A stretch of DNA of 17,980 bases from Oscillospiraceae bacterium (GTDB lineage Bacteria > Bacillota_A > Clostridia > Oscillospirales > CAG-272), in NCBI GenBank assembly GCA_015064425.1, contig SVSF01000029.1, forward strand, positions 1-17,980, read 5' to 3'. The position numbers and the translations under genes are program-made. A model generated the notes under the pieces. It was not told where the DNA came from. It searched no databases and saw only the letters and a program-made list of their open reading frames with translations. Of the stretch, positions 6,458 to 14,845 are shown in pieces (position 1 is the first letter of the stretch; each line of letters opens with the position of its first letter).

Positions 6458-8128
6458 TTAATGTTCGTCTGTTATTGGGGTATTGTCTTCTCCGGTAGTA
6501 ACGTTGTTTTTCTCCGGAACATAGATCTTGACCTCCATATCGGTGCCGTCTTTCCAAAGTCTGTAAGGCTTTACAGGTACTCCGTATACATAAACACCTA
6601 CATGAAGTCTGGTAATATCAGTACATCCTGTATTTCCTATATTTCCTATAACGTCGCCTCTCTTAAGCTCCTGACCTACAGAAACAGCAAAACTGTCAAG
6701 ATTGCAGTAAACACTCATAAGACCGATTCCATGGTCAACAATGACAGTATTTCCCGAATAAGTAAGCTTACCGGTATATACGACTACGCCGGCATTGACA
6801 GCCGCTGCAGTATCATTGGTTGAAGCAAATCCAAAATCGACTCCGTCGTTTCTGTACTCATTTCCTGTGGCAAGTTTAACGTGGAGGCCAAATCCCATAA
6901 GTATCTGCAAAGGCTTGGATGAACCCTCACCGAAATAACCTTCAAAGTACTTGGAAGAACTTGAGGTCTTGAGATAATTTCCAAGGACCTCATTGTATTC
7001 GTTGATAGCAGTTGAAGTTCTATATGTATTAAGCGTAGATACCTGAGTCTGAAGATTTGTTGTCTTATATGTCTTATCTTTTACATTAAGAGTAAGCTTT
7101 CTTGTAGTATCTCCATATGTAAACGAGAACTCATAACTATCACTATACTTAAGTTCAACGTTTATCGGAATGAGAGCAACCGCATATCCGCCAACATCAT
7201 GGAACTTAGGTGTAAAATCAATAGCAGGCACGGAATTGAACGTTATCTTCGAAGGATCGGAAACATTTTCGCACGTAACCGCAACAAATTCTCCATGAAT
7301 GACGCTATCTGTTCCCAGAGTGAAAACGGGTGCAGGAAGAACAGAAAGCGCAAAATTATATTCTGCAGTTCCACCGCTTCTTCTGTTAAGATCATCTTCA
7401 TTCCACTGAGCCGTAACTTTAACATTCAAATCAGAGTTTTCCATAAAATTAAAGGTTCCGATGTTTTCGTAAAGTCCGTTGAAAAGCGTATTTCCGTCCT
7501 GTTCTATTTGAACGGTGATAACATCAGGCTTAATGGAATAGCTGAGATCAAATCCTTTTGTAGTCTCAATGGTCAAGCTATCCTTTGCAAGCTCACAATC
7601 CACGTCGATCTTCTTATTTCCTGCGGTAAAATACGCCCACTGCATAGCCTTAGGCAAAAGCGCATTTCCGCTAACACTCAAAGTAGGATACTCGGAACCG
7701 GAATATAAATAACCCGCTTTCTCGCTGTCAAGGAACTTTAATGCATCTTCAGAAGAAAGTCTGAATACACGGTTCTTATAATCGGTAACGAAGCATTCAT
7801 CGGGATCTGCGGTAAAATAGTATTTGAACTCATAGTCATTTCCGTTTATACATTTATAAATAACGGTGCTGGGACTTACATTCTTCATCTCATCGGGCAA
7901 TTCGCTCATTTCTTTACCGCTCTCAGTAAGTTCAACAAAATATGCGATATTTTCTGAATCAGTCATTTCGTAGACCGCACCGTTAGGGTCAACAAGCTTA
8001 AGTCCGTTGATAGATGTGTCTGTAATAGGCGACTTCTGTGCATCCTTATAATTTGCCACAGCAATATACGTAGGGATAAACAAAATTGCCAAGCAAAGAA
8101 TTGTTATAAGTATCTTTTTAAAATTCAT
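6458..8128 (-). CDS. Membrane-anchored M23/LytM-fold protein with a degenerate, probably inactive, active site
   Basis: A 556-residue protein with one N-terminal membrane segment (about 5-25, uncleaved anchor or signal peptide), a long extracellular beta-rich region (about 40-350, with Ig-like stretches near 265-350), a helical linker (about 355-395) and a C-terminal M23 domain (about 405-525). The M23 fold is clear: GFGLHVKLATG, GVDF, AGVVVYTG, GNTVIVDHGIG, VGQELKRGDVIGNIGNTG and LHVGVYVYG. Compared with LytM, zinc ligand His210 is Asn427, the next ligand Asp is kept (Asp431), catalytic His260 is Asn476, catalytic His291 is Arg507, and only the last ligand His is kept (His509). It should not bind zinc or cut peptidoglycan. 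Inactive LytM domains elsewhere (EnvC, NlpD, SpoIIQ) bind partners or activate amidases. The ATG at 8128 has AAAGGG 7 bases upstream and a consensus-like promoter. Confidence 0.9.
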   Translation of the reverse strand: MNFKKILITILCLAILFIPTYIAVANYKDAQKSPITDTSINGLKLVDPNGAVYEMTDSENIAYFVELTESGKEMSELPDEMKNVSPSTVIYKCINGNDYEFKYYFTADPDECFVTDYKNRVFRLSSEDALKFLDSEKAGYLYSGSEYPTLSVSGNALLPKAMQWAYFTAGNKKIDVDCELAKDSLTIETTKGFDLSYSIKPDVITVQIEQDGNTLFNGLYENIGTFNFMENSDLNVKVTAQWNEDDLNRRSGGTAEYNFALSVLPAPVFTLGTDSVIHGEFVAVTCENVSDPSKITFNSVPAIDFTPKFHDVGGYAVALIPINVELKYSDSYEFSFTYGDTTRKLTLNVKDKTYKTTNLQTQVSTLNTYRTSTAINEYNEVLGNYLKTSSSSKYFEGYFGEGSSKPLQILMGFGLHVKLATGNEYRNDGVDFGFASTNDTAAAVNAGVVVYTGKLTYSGNTVIVDHGIGLMSVYCNLDSFAVSVGQELKRGDVIGNIGNTGCTDITRLHVGVYVYGVPVKPYRLWKDGTDMEVKIYVPEKNNVTTGEDNTPITDEH

Positions 8129-8160
8129 AGCATTTCCCTTTCACCGTAGTTCTTTTTTTC

Positions 8161-8189
8161 ATTATACTATAATTATCTTGCTAAATCAA
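8161..8189 (-). promoter_or_regulatory. Promoter of the M23-fold gene
   Basis: On the minus strand, TTGATT (8189-8184) and TATAAT (8166-8161) are separated by 17 bases, about 35 bases before the ATG at 8128. Confidence 0.7.
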
Positions 8190-8229
8190 GTAAAATCGAC
8201 AAAACATAATAAAATAAGCAAGCTATAGG

Positions 8230-8258
8230 TTGAATAAAAAATAAAAACCTGATATAAT
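8230..8258 (+). promoter_or_regulatory. Promoter of the FkbM methyltransferase gene
   Basis: TTGAAT (8230-8235) and TATAAT (8253-8258) are separated by 17 bases. Transcription would start near 8265, just before the AAGGAG ribosome binding site at 8272-8277. It is divergent from the M23-fold gene promoter 40 bases away. Confidence 0.75.
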
Positions 8259-8285
8259 TACAAAAAAATATAAGGAGCCTCATAT

Positions 8286-9332
8286 ATGGATATTTGGAAT
8301 TATCTGAAAGAGACCGAAAGACCTATTTTACTTTACGGTATGGGGAACGGTGCAGACAAAATATTGAACGTATTTGACAGATACGGCATTAAAATATCCG
8401 GAATATTTGCCAGCGACGGATTTGTAAGAGGAAATATTTTTCACGGATTTAAGATAGTTTCATATTCAGAAATAATAAATACAGTTGATGATCCCATAAT
8501 TATTTTGGGATTCGCCTCACACAGAAACGACGTTATTGAGCTTATAAATTCAGTAAATGAAAAACACGAGCTTTATGCTCCGGACGTACCCGTATATGGC
8601 GATACTCTTTTTAGCTATGAGTTTTTTAAGGAAAATCACGATAATATTATTTTTGCAAAAGGGCTTCTGCATGATGCCGAGTCTGTAAGAATATTTGATG
8701 AGGTGATCGATTATAAGCTTGACGGAAAAATTTCTCATCTTATGTCTGCAGTATCGGATAAAAATGAGATATTTGACAGTATTCTTTCAGCAAAAAATAT
8801 TAAAAGTTATGCGGATCTGGGTGCATACAGAGGAGATACTATCGAAGAATTAATATCATACGGAGCAAAACTTGACAAAATATATGCCTTTGAGCCCGAT
8901 GCCAAAACTTTTAAAAAGCTCAGTAAATTCTGTGAATCCTTCCACGGATCCGAAATTTTCAACCTTTGTGCTTACGACAGAAAATGTAAGGTAAGCTTTG
9001 GAACTGAAGGAAACCGAGGCTCTTCGGTTGAAAAAAACGTCTCACAGACCCATACAAAAGAAACAGATGCCGATTCCCTTGACAACGTATTGCAAGGCAG
9101 AAATATAGACTATGTAAAATATGATGTCGAAGGAAGCGAATACGAAGCATTAATAGGAAGTATCGAAACCATAAAGCGCTGCAGACCAAAGTTGTGTGTT
9201 TCCCTGTATCATAGGAGTGAGGATATATTCAAACTCATAAACCTAGTTCACACCATTGAACCGTCCTATAAGCTGTACGTCAGGCGCTTCAATTCCATCC
9301 CCGCATGGGATCTCAACCTATATGCCATATAA
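8286..9332 (+). CDS. FkbM-family methyltransferase with an N-terminal Rossmann-like domain
   Basis: A 348-residue soluble protein, no signal peptide. The C-terminal half (about 170-345) is an FkbM-type SAM-dependent methyltransferase: motif I DLGAYRGDT (177-185), acidic strand end YAFEPD (200-205), DADSLDNV (261-268), and the family signature VKYDVEGSEYEAL (277-289), ending in LYHRSEDIF and WDLNLYAI. Family members O-methylate sugars or small molecules in polysaccharide and antibiotic pathways. The N-terminal half (about 12-110) looks like a nucleotide- or sugar-nucleotide-binding Rossmann domain (LLYGMGNGADKIL, GIFASDG, IIILGFAS), an arrangement seen in glycan-modifying enzymes. It has its own promoter, an AAGGAG ribosome binding site 8 bases before the ATG, and its own terminator, so it is monocistronic. 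Nothing adjacent identifies its acceptor; a surface glycan is a reasonable guess. Confidence 0.9.
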   Translation: MDIWNYLKETERPILLYGMGNGADKILNVFDRYGIKISGIFASDGFVRGNIFHGFKIVSYSEIINTVDDPIIILGFASHRNDVIELINSVNEKHELYAPDVPVYGDTLFSYEFFKENHDNIIFAKGLLHDAESVRIFDEVIDYKLDGKISHLMSAVSDKNEIFDSILSAKNIKSYADLGAYRGDTIEELISYGAKLDKIYAFEPDAKTFKKLSKFCESFHGSEIFNLCAYDRKCKVSFGTEGNRGSSVEKNVSQTHTKETDADSLDNVLQGRNIDYVKYDVEGSEYEALIGSIETIKRCRPKLCVSLYHRSEDIFKLINLVHTIEPSYKLYVRRFNSIPAWDLNLYAI

Positions 9333-9363
9333 AATAACCGAAGGATAATCCTTCGGTTATTTT
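9331..9363. terminator. Bidirectional terminator between the converging FkbM and LRR/anti-sigma genes
   Basis: A perfect 15-bp stem pairs 9331-9345 (AAAATAACCGAAGGA) with 9349-9363 around a TAA loop. It overlaps the stop codons of both genes and has T/A-rich ends suited to termination in either direction. Confidence 0.9.
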
Positions 9364-11414
9364 TACTTAAACGTTATACGGATACTAAGTATCTCTCCTT
9401 CAGGGGAACTTATATATTTTTCGGAATCAAATGTCTGTTCCGAGTAGTCTCCCGCTATCATATAAGTGACCGTATAGCTTTCTCCGTCCGCCATCAGATA
9501 TACGGCCCCATCCATGGAAGAATATTCCGCCTGATAAAAGTTTGAATTTTCTCCGAAATTCTCTATATCTTTGCCTATAAGTGCTCCCTCTGCTGCCGTT
9601 TTGCTTCCGCTTAAGATAATAAGCTCCGAAGGTATTTTGCTTTCACTCAAAGGTTCATCCATATGTATTCCGTGAAAAACAAGTAAAACACCGGGAAGCC
9701 CGCTTACGGAATAGACCGGCTGACCGGGACCGTGCTCGGAGTATTCAAGAGTCAGTTCTCCAAACTCTTTTTCAATATTTGATACTGTAGTATAAAGACA
9801 CGCTACAAGATCACCGTTACCGAGATATCTTACGTTATTTTCCTTCCCGACCCCCGCTCTTTCTATTTCATATTCAAAAATATTCATTTTGAATCCGCCG
9901 TACTCATTTTCTCCCTCTACATTATCCTCATCCGTCCACTTCAAAGACCCTGCCTTGTATTGACCAAAATCTCTATTAAAATATTCTTTATAATCGTAAG
10001 CAGGCTCCATCAGTACATCGCCGTTAAGAGATTGTATATAAAAGTCTGCTTTTCCGCTACTCTTATATTCTACTGCTACCCGTTTTCCTTCGGGTGAAAA
10101 GATAAGAGTATAGGGAACGTCGCTCTCAGCTGATATAAAGCTTTTGATTACTCTTCCATCTTCGTGTATATATGTAATACCGCAGTATTTTCCATCGTGT
10201 TTCTCGAATACCGCAGTCCACCCGAAAGCTGTTATGCTTTCACTTGCAGAAATATCATTTTGCAAATAGTATACCCTCGTTATCTCAAAACAGATATTCT
10301 TCCAATAAAGTGCGCTGTACAGATTTTCCGCATAAGCTTCCATAATTATCGTATATTCTCCTGCCGATAGGAATATCTGCAGATCACATATGGAGATCAT
10401 CCCCCATCCTTTATCGGCAAATTTAAGTTCATCAAACGAAAATTTTTCAGGAACCTTTATATCTTTAGGAATGTTTCCTATAATATCTCTATATACCTCG
10501 TTATTTTCTCCCCGAAGTGCTGAAAGTATTGCGTCTATCTGCTCTGTTAGATATCCAATATTACTCTTCACAATTGCTTCGGACGGGGATACGTCTCCAC
10601 GCTTCACATCTTCCAGAGGAGAGGAATGTCCCGCCTTTATACTAAGATAAAAAGGAACCATTTCAAAAGCTCCTTCACCGATCTTTGCTCCTTGCGGTAT
10701 GTAACCGTCTACCGCAGAAGAACATCCTGAAAAAGCTCCGTCAAAAATAACCTTGACCGAGTCGGGTAAATAGATAGCTTTTAGTCTTGTATTTCCCGAG
10801 AAGGCATTATATCCTATATATTTAAGATTCGTTCCAAAATCTATTTCTTCAAGTTCTGTTGCCTGCACTGCGTGAGCGGCAACGGATATTACAGAATCGG
10901 GAATTTTAAATCTTGTTTCATTTTGTCCGGTATACATATAAAGTCCCGTACCGTCAGCCGAAAGAAGCAATCCGTCTTCATAGATAAACGATGTATTTTT
11001 TTTGTCAACAACAATATCCGTAAGCTTATTCAATCCCGCAAAAGCATTGTTTTCAATATTTTTAAGATCGGCGCCCAAGCGTATTGTCTCTATCTTTTCT
11101 GCATTTGAATTATTTAGAAACGCAAAATCGGCTATAGTTTCGACAGCATCGGGAATAAATACATCTGTCTCAGTGCCTTCATAATTTAAAAGTACACCGT
11201 CTTTTATGTAGAATCCGTTTTCTTCAATGATAACAGGCGTCGTATCGCGACATGCAATCCATAGCGCTGTAATAAGTATTGCAAATGAAGCAGCAACAGC
11301 GCCGATCTTCATTATAACGGAATTCATTTTCTTCGGCTGAGTATAGACTATACATTCCTCAACGTACTTTCTGTCAACTCTTCCGACCGCATCAAGGAAG
11401 TCTGTTATATTCAT
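9363..11414 (-). CDS. Membrane protein with BspA-type leucine-rich repeats, probable anti-sigma partner of the adjacent ECF sigma factor
   Basis: A 683-residue protein. The short cytoplasmic N-terminus (1-32, DFLDAVGRVDRKYVEECI) resembles the 'ig.id..yi.ea' helix found in proteins encoded next to clostridial ECF sigma factors; it is followed by one transmembrane helix (about 34-54) and a large extracellular part. Residues about 65-255 form BspA-like LRR_5 repeats: VFIPDAVETIADFAF, KNIENNAFAGLNKLTDI, FKIPDSVISVAAHAV, KYIGYNAFSGNTRLKAI and a last repeat ending IGEGAF. About 290-683 is a beta-rich region I do not recognise. The gene overlaps the sigma gene by ATGA, so translation is coupled. The layout suggests a sigma factor held at the membrane and controlled by an extracellular sensor, but the anti-sigma role is inferred from position and N-terminal similarity only. 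It ends at a bidirectional terminator. Confidence 0.8.
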   Translation of the reverse strand: MNITDFLDAVGRVDRKYVEECIVYTQPKKMNSVIMKIGAVAASFAILITALWIACRDTTPVIIEENGFYIKDGVLLNYEGTETDVFIPDAVETIADFAFLNNSNAEKIETIRLGADLKNIENNAFAGLNKLTDIVVDKKNTSFIYEDGLLLSADGTGLYMYTGQNETRFKIPDSVISVAAHAVQATELEEIDFGTNLKYIGYNAFSGNTRLKAIYLPDSVKVIFDGAFSGCSSAVDGYIPQGAKIGEGAFEMVPFYLSIKAGHSSPLEDVKRGDVSPSEAIVKSNIGYLTEQIDAILSALRGENNEVYRDIIGNIPKDIKVPEKFSFDELKFADKGWGMISICDLQIFLSAGEYTIIMEAYAENLYSALYWKNICFEITRVYYLQNDISASESITAFGWTAVFEKHDGKYCGITYIHEDGRVIKSFISAESDVPYTLIFSPEGKRVAVEYKSSGKADFYIQSLNGDVLMEPAYDYKEYFNRDFGQYKAGSLKWTDEDNVEGENEYGGFKMNIFEYEIERAGVGKENNVRYLGNGDLVACLYTTVSNIEKEFGELTLEYSEHGPGQPVYSVSGLPGVLLVFHGIHMDEPLSESKIPSELIILSGSKTAAEGALIGKDIENFGENSNFYQAEYSSMDGAVYLMADGESYTVTYMIAGDYSEQTFDSEKYISSPEGEILSIRITFK

Positions 11415-11949
11415 ACGTCTATTCCCTCCTCCATAAGCTTCTTTTTAAGCTTTGCACGTACACGATAAAGCTTTACGTTCGCGTTATTTTCACTTATTCC
11501 AACGTATTTTGCGGCATCCGAAATACTATCTCCCATATAATACCTTCGCATAAACAGTACTCTGGTACGCTTGTCTTGTGTAGACAAATATTCCGATATG
11601 ACTTTTGCAGCGTGATCTATCTCCTCTTCTGGAGATTCGGCTCCGACATAAGTATCGTTCAATTCCTCCATTACGGTATTTCGTTTTGCCGCTGATTTGT
11701 ATCGGTACATCTTCAGCGCAAGGTTACGTGTGATAGCGGTGAAGAATGCGGGAAGAACTGCGGTATTTCCGGCGGCAAACTGTTCCACATACCAAGATAA
11801 CTGTCATTCATACACTCTTCTGTATCCATTTTATCGTGCAAAATGTTAAACGCCACAGAACGTGCAAGTCTGTCATACTTATGAGCAAGCTCGTTTATTG
11901 CATTTTCGGAACGAGCCCAAAACAGACTTATAATATCAGCATCATTCAT
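11411..11949 (-). pseudogene. ECF-type sigma-70 family sigma factor, interrupted by an apparent one-base frameshift
   Basis: The first part (start ATG 11949, ribosome binding site AAGGAGG 7 bases upstream) encodes sigma region 2: IISLFWARSENAINELAHKY, SVAFNILHDKMDTEECMNDS and YLGMWNSLPP. It then leaves frame near 11765-11780 and ends at a stop about 20 codons later. The next frame continues the family sequence: NTAVLPAFFTAITRNLALK (end of region 2), then region 4 with RVLFMRRYYMGDSISDAAKYV and ENNANVKLYRVRAKLKKKL, ending in TGA at 11411. Joining the two at PP|GN gives a normal protein of about 179 residues with the expected spacing from the LGxWN Trp to ITRN, so exactly one base appears to be missing. 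No slippery heptamer or long homopolymer is present. It could be a real inactivating mutation, phase variation or a sequencing error. A GTG at 11788 in the second frame could start a region-4-only fragment. Confidence 0.8.
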
Positions 11950-12032
11950 TTTATTACCTCCTTTTGTGCCTTCACCTTATATGTACCGATAATGTAAAAA
12001 AACTTACAGTGAGAAAAAAATTTCTTTTAGAA

Positions 12033-12065
12033 AACCGCACGGCTTCTTGTATCAAGCGTGCGGTT
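12033..12065 (-). terminator. Terminator after the SLH-glycosidase gene
   Basis: AACCGCACG (12033-12041) pairs with CGTGCGGTT (12057-12065), extended inside by CTT/AAG after a bulged G. On the minus strand it is followed by a T-rich tail (TTTTCT), and it lies 9 bases beyond the stop of the gene at 12074. Confidence 0.8.
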
Positions 12066-12073
12066 CTCTTTCG

Positions 12074-14845
12074 TTACAGACTTAATATACCCTTTTCAAG
12101 AGCTCTTACGAACACAGAGGATATCTCTGCTCTGCTTATATTCTTTTTTGGAAGCAAGGTATTATCACCATAGCCAGTGATAAGGCCGAAGGAAACGACC
12201 TTTTCCACGTTTCTTCTTGACCAAACAGCTATATTGTCGTTATCGTTAAAGCTCAATTCGTACTCAAACGAATCTGGTATTAGTGTTCCGAATACGTAGA
12301 TCACTTCTTCCCTTGTTATTTTATCAGATGCGTTAAAAAATATCTGTCCGCCTTTTTCTTTTCCACTCATATATCCTTCTGCAAGCATTGCCTTAATATA
12401 TGGAGCCGCCCACTCGGGTATTTGATCGTTGTCGGAAAAACGGAGCTCGTAATCGACATACAGTTCTGTGTCCAGTCTGAGGAATGCTGCAAACATTTTG
12501 GCAAACTCAGCTCTTGTAAGATTATTGTCGGGATAGAAATATCTTTCACCATCAATAAGGTTTCCGTCGCTTATTTCCATATTGTATGTCTTGTTGATAT
12601 ATTCTTTTGCCCACGACGTTTCGACATCAGCAAAAACTACAGCCTCATCACCATAATTTATCGTGAAATTATCAAGTATAACGTTAACGGGATAATAGGT
12701 CATATATATCGATGTAACGGATATAGTCTGTGATATTTCTTCGGGTATTTTCGCAACCAATCTTATCCATCCGTTAATATCACGGTAATCCTCTGATATT
12801 TCATATCTGATATAATGAGTATCACCGAAATAGTCCTTTATTTCAGCAAAAGCATCGTGATTCAACTTATCATATACCCATATCTCAAGATAAGCGCATT
12901 TTTTTGAAAGCACTCTTGGCCATACGTATCTGAAATCGCTTCCCATAAACCTTACAGCATGATCGGAACGTCTGCCTATGTCGACGTAATCATATTCCGC
13001 GGCATCTTTTCTGTATACCTCGCTAAGATCGCTTCCGTCTTCAAATGTACCTATCACAGTAGGTGCAATACCGACTTTAATGTCCATATAAGCCGAAGTC
13101 TCTCCGTATTGTACCTTTAGCTTAGCGCTGTAATTTTTCCCATCAGAAGCACCGTGAAACACTCCGTTCGAATCAATAGATCCGGCGTCGCACATTGCCA
13201 AAACCGAAGGATCTTCAGATGTATTAGGCAATTCGATCTCATTTCCTTCTTCATCAACGTCTACAAACGAGAGCTTAACGGAAGACGGAGAAACCGCAAC
13301 GGGCATTGACATATAATATCCCACAGTAGGAATGATAAAGCTTCCGCCCCTGTTTATTTCTGTCTTTTTGGACTCAAGATCTATAAGATCTATTCTATCC
13401 ACAACGTTCAATATAGTTTTTCCTGAGATCTCAGCATCTCCGACCTTAGCTTTTACATTTATCTCATATGTACCTGCATCGCAATCGGGCCATATTCTGT
13501 TCCCTTCAATTCTGCCTATAGCGGTATCACAACACACTGTAATATTATCTATATCAGCGCTCATGGAGTGATATCCGGTATCAAGCACAGATAAGCTAAC
13601 GTCTACGTATCCCATTCCGCTTAGGACATAAGGATGAGAAAGGTTTACGGAAACGTTACCGGGGACTCCGGTAGCGGGAAGAGAATTAACGAAAAGCACC
13701 GCATTTGAAACCTTTCGTTCAGAGCCTCCGGAGGGAATATTCACAACTTCGGGAGCATCAAAAGCACCAAGCTTAACGCATACTGTAGTTGATCCTCCAC
13801 CATCGAGATTCAAAGCGTAAACACAGCCGAGATCTTTCATTGTAACGGCAAGTTCGTTTAAGGTAAGCCCGTAGCTCTGCGGATTATCTCCGCCGTCCAC
13901 GGCATAAAAGACATAGGTTCCATCTGCTCTTACCCCAACAGACGTACGAGGATTACGTACTTTCTCGTGATATACGTCAACTACGCCCTCTGTTATCTGA
14001 GAGTCCTTGACAATAACATCACTGCCGCCAAATGCATATTCAACGTTTTCCCACCCGGGATTGCATTCAAATTCAAGTCTGATTATATCATCTTTCTCAA
14101 TTGATATAAAATTATTAAAATTAGGGCTTTTGTTATTTATCGAGAGAAGCAGACATCCGTCCGGTATCTCCACGTTTACTGCATCTTTATAAACCTCAAG
14201 AACTCTGCATTGATAAGCCTCTCCGAGTCTTGGTGAATCTTCCGGAAAATTTATAAGAATTTCCGTTCCGGGACTTTGTGAAGTGCTTGAACTGTAAAAC
14301 TCCGATGATAAGAGATACTCAACATACACCGTAGGATATTTATTAAAATTTCTTATATTATAAGAATATCCTTCATGACTTAATGTCACCTTAATGCCCG
14401 GCGTACCCAGAATATATGACCCGTCACGCTTGATACCCATTGCATTATTTTCGGAGCATGATGATAAAAGTCTCCCCTCGCTTATTACAGCACCCAGAGG
14501 AACTCCCGTCTGTAAGCTGAAAAAATCCGCGTTAACTCCGCCTCTGATATCTAATCCTCTGTTTCCTTCGAAATCAGCAAGGTTTTTAATTGTTTCCGCA
14601 TTATAGACGCTTTCTCCGTATGTAAGTATAGGGAAAGTGCCCTCCCCAGGCTTATATTCAAATACATAGGAATGCTGAGGTGAGTCGTCATCGTACTTGG
14701 AATACACTTCGGTATATTCAAGTCCGCCGGATATCTTCTCGCTGTACATATAAGCTACATTTTTAAATCCCGAAAGAGCCGAGGCACTGCAAGAAAATAA
14801 CGTTAATGCAACAAGCACAAAAGCTAATACCTTAATTTTTTTCAT
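12074..14845 (-). CDS. Secreted phosphodiester glycosidase (NAGPA/DUF2233) domain protein with three SLH domains
   Basis: A 923-residue exported protein. The signal peptide is at 1-24 (MKKIKVLAFVLVALTLFSCS...); LFSC is a poor lipobox because of Phe at -2, so signal peptidase I cleavage after ASA is as likely. A phosphodiester glycosidase domain (about 85-388) shows GGVNADFF (102-109), PLGAVISEGRLL, NPRTSVGV (298-305), NLDGGGSTT (346-354) and ERKVSNAVLF (376-385). This family includes the enzyme that uncovers GlcNAc-phosphodiesters, and bacterial members are thought to act on sugar-phosphodiester links. Ig-like modules follow (about 390-600), then a carbohydrate-binding-like beta sandwich (about 608-735). 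Three SLH domains (about 739-797, 798-861, 865-919) would bind a secondary cell wall polymer. The start overlaps the ttcA stop by ATGA, with GAGGAGG 7 bases upstream. Confidence 0.92.
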   Translation of the reverse strand: MKKIKVLAFVLVALTLFSCSASALSGFKNVAYMYSEKISGGLEYTEVYSKYDDDSPQHSYVFEYKPGEGTFPILTYGESVYNAETIKNLADFEGNRGLDIRGGVNADFFSLQTGVPLGAVISEGRLLSSCSENNAMGIKRDGSYILGTPGIKVTLSHEGYSYNIRNFNKYPTVYVEYLLSSEFYSSSTSQSPGTEILINFPEDSPRLGEAYQCRVLEVYKDAVNVEIPDGCLLLSINNKSPNFNNFISIEKDDIIRLEFECNPGWENVEYAFGGSDVIVKDSQITEGVVDVYHEKVRNPRTSVGVRADGTYVFYAVDGGDNPQSYGLTLNELAVTMKDLGCVYALNLDGGGSTTVCVKLGAFDAPEVVNIPSGGSERKVSNAVLFVNSLPATGVPGNVSVNLSHPYVLSGMGYVDVSLSVLDTGYHSMSADIDNITVCCDTAIGRIEGNRIWPDCDAGTYEINVKAKVGDAEISGKTILNVVDRIDLIDLESKKTEINRGGSFIIPTVGYYMSMPVAVSPSSVKLSFVDVDEEGNEIELPNTSEDPSVLAMCDAGSIDSNGVFHGASDGKNYSAKLKVQYGETSAYMDIKVGIAPTVIGTFEDGSDLSEVYRKDAAEYDYVDIGRRSDHAVRFMGSDFRYVWPRVLSKKCAYLEIWVYDKLNHDAFAEIKDYFGDTHYIRYEISEDYRDINGWIRLVAKIPEEISQTISVTSIYMTYYPVNVILDNFTINYGDEAVVFADVETSWAKEYINKTYNMEISDGNLIDGERYFYPDNNLTRAEFAKMFAAFLRLDTELYVDYELRFSDNDQIPEWAAPYIKAMLAEGYMSGKEKGGQIFFNASDKITREEVIYVFGTLIPDSFEYELSFNDNDNIAVWSRRNVEKVVSFGLITGYGDNTLLPKKNISRAEISSVFVRALEKGILSL

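Noticed and set aside
7199..7708. + strand open frame of 169 codons within the M23-fold gene
   Set aside because: It is antisense to the real gene, Arg/Ser/Lys-rich, with no promoter or ribosome binding site.
11765..11788. Programmed -1 frameshift in the sigma factor gene
   Set aside because: The zero-frame codons at the switch do not form an X XXY YYZ slippery heptamer, and I see no stable stimulatory stem just downstream. A mutation or sequencing error is simpler, although not proven.
11990..12006. Small dyad TGTAA...TTACA upstream of the sigma gene as an autoregulatory ECF promoter
   Set aside because: The arms are only 5 bp in an A/T-rich run and no matching -10 element at proper spacing could be supported.
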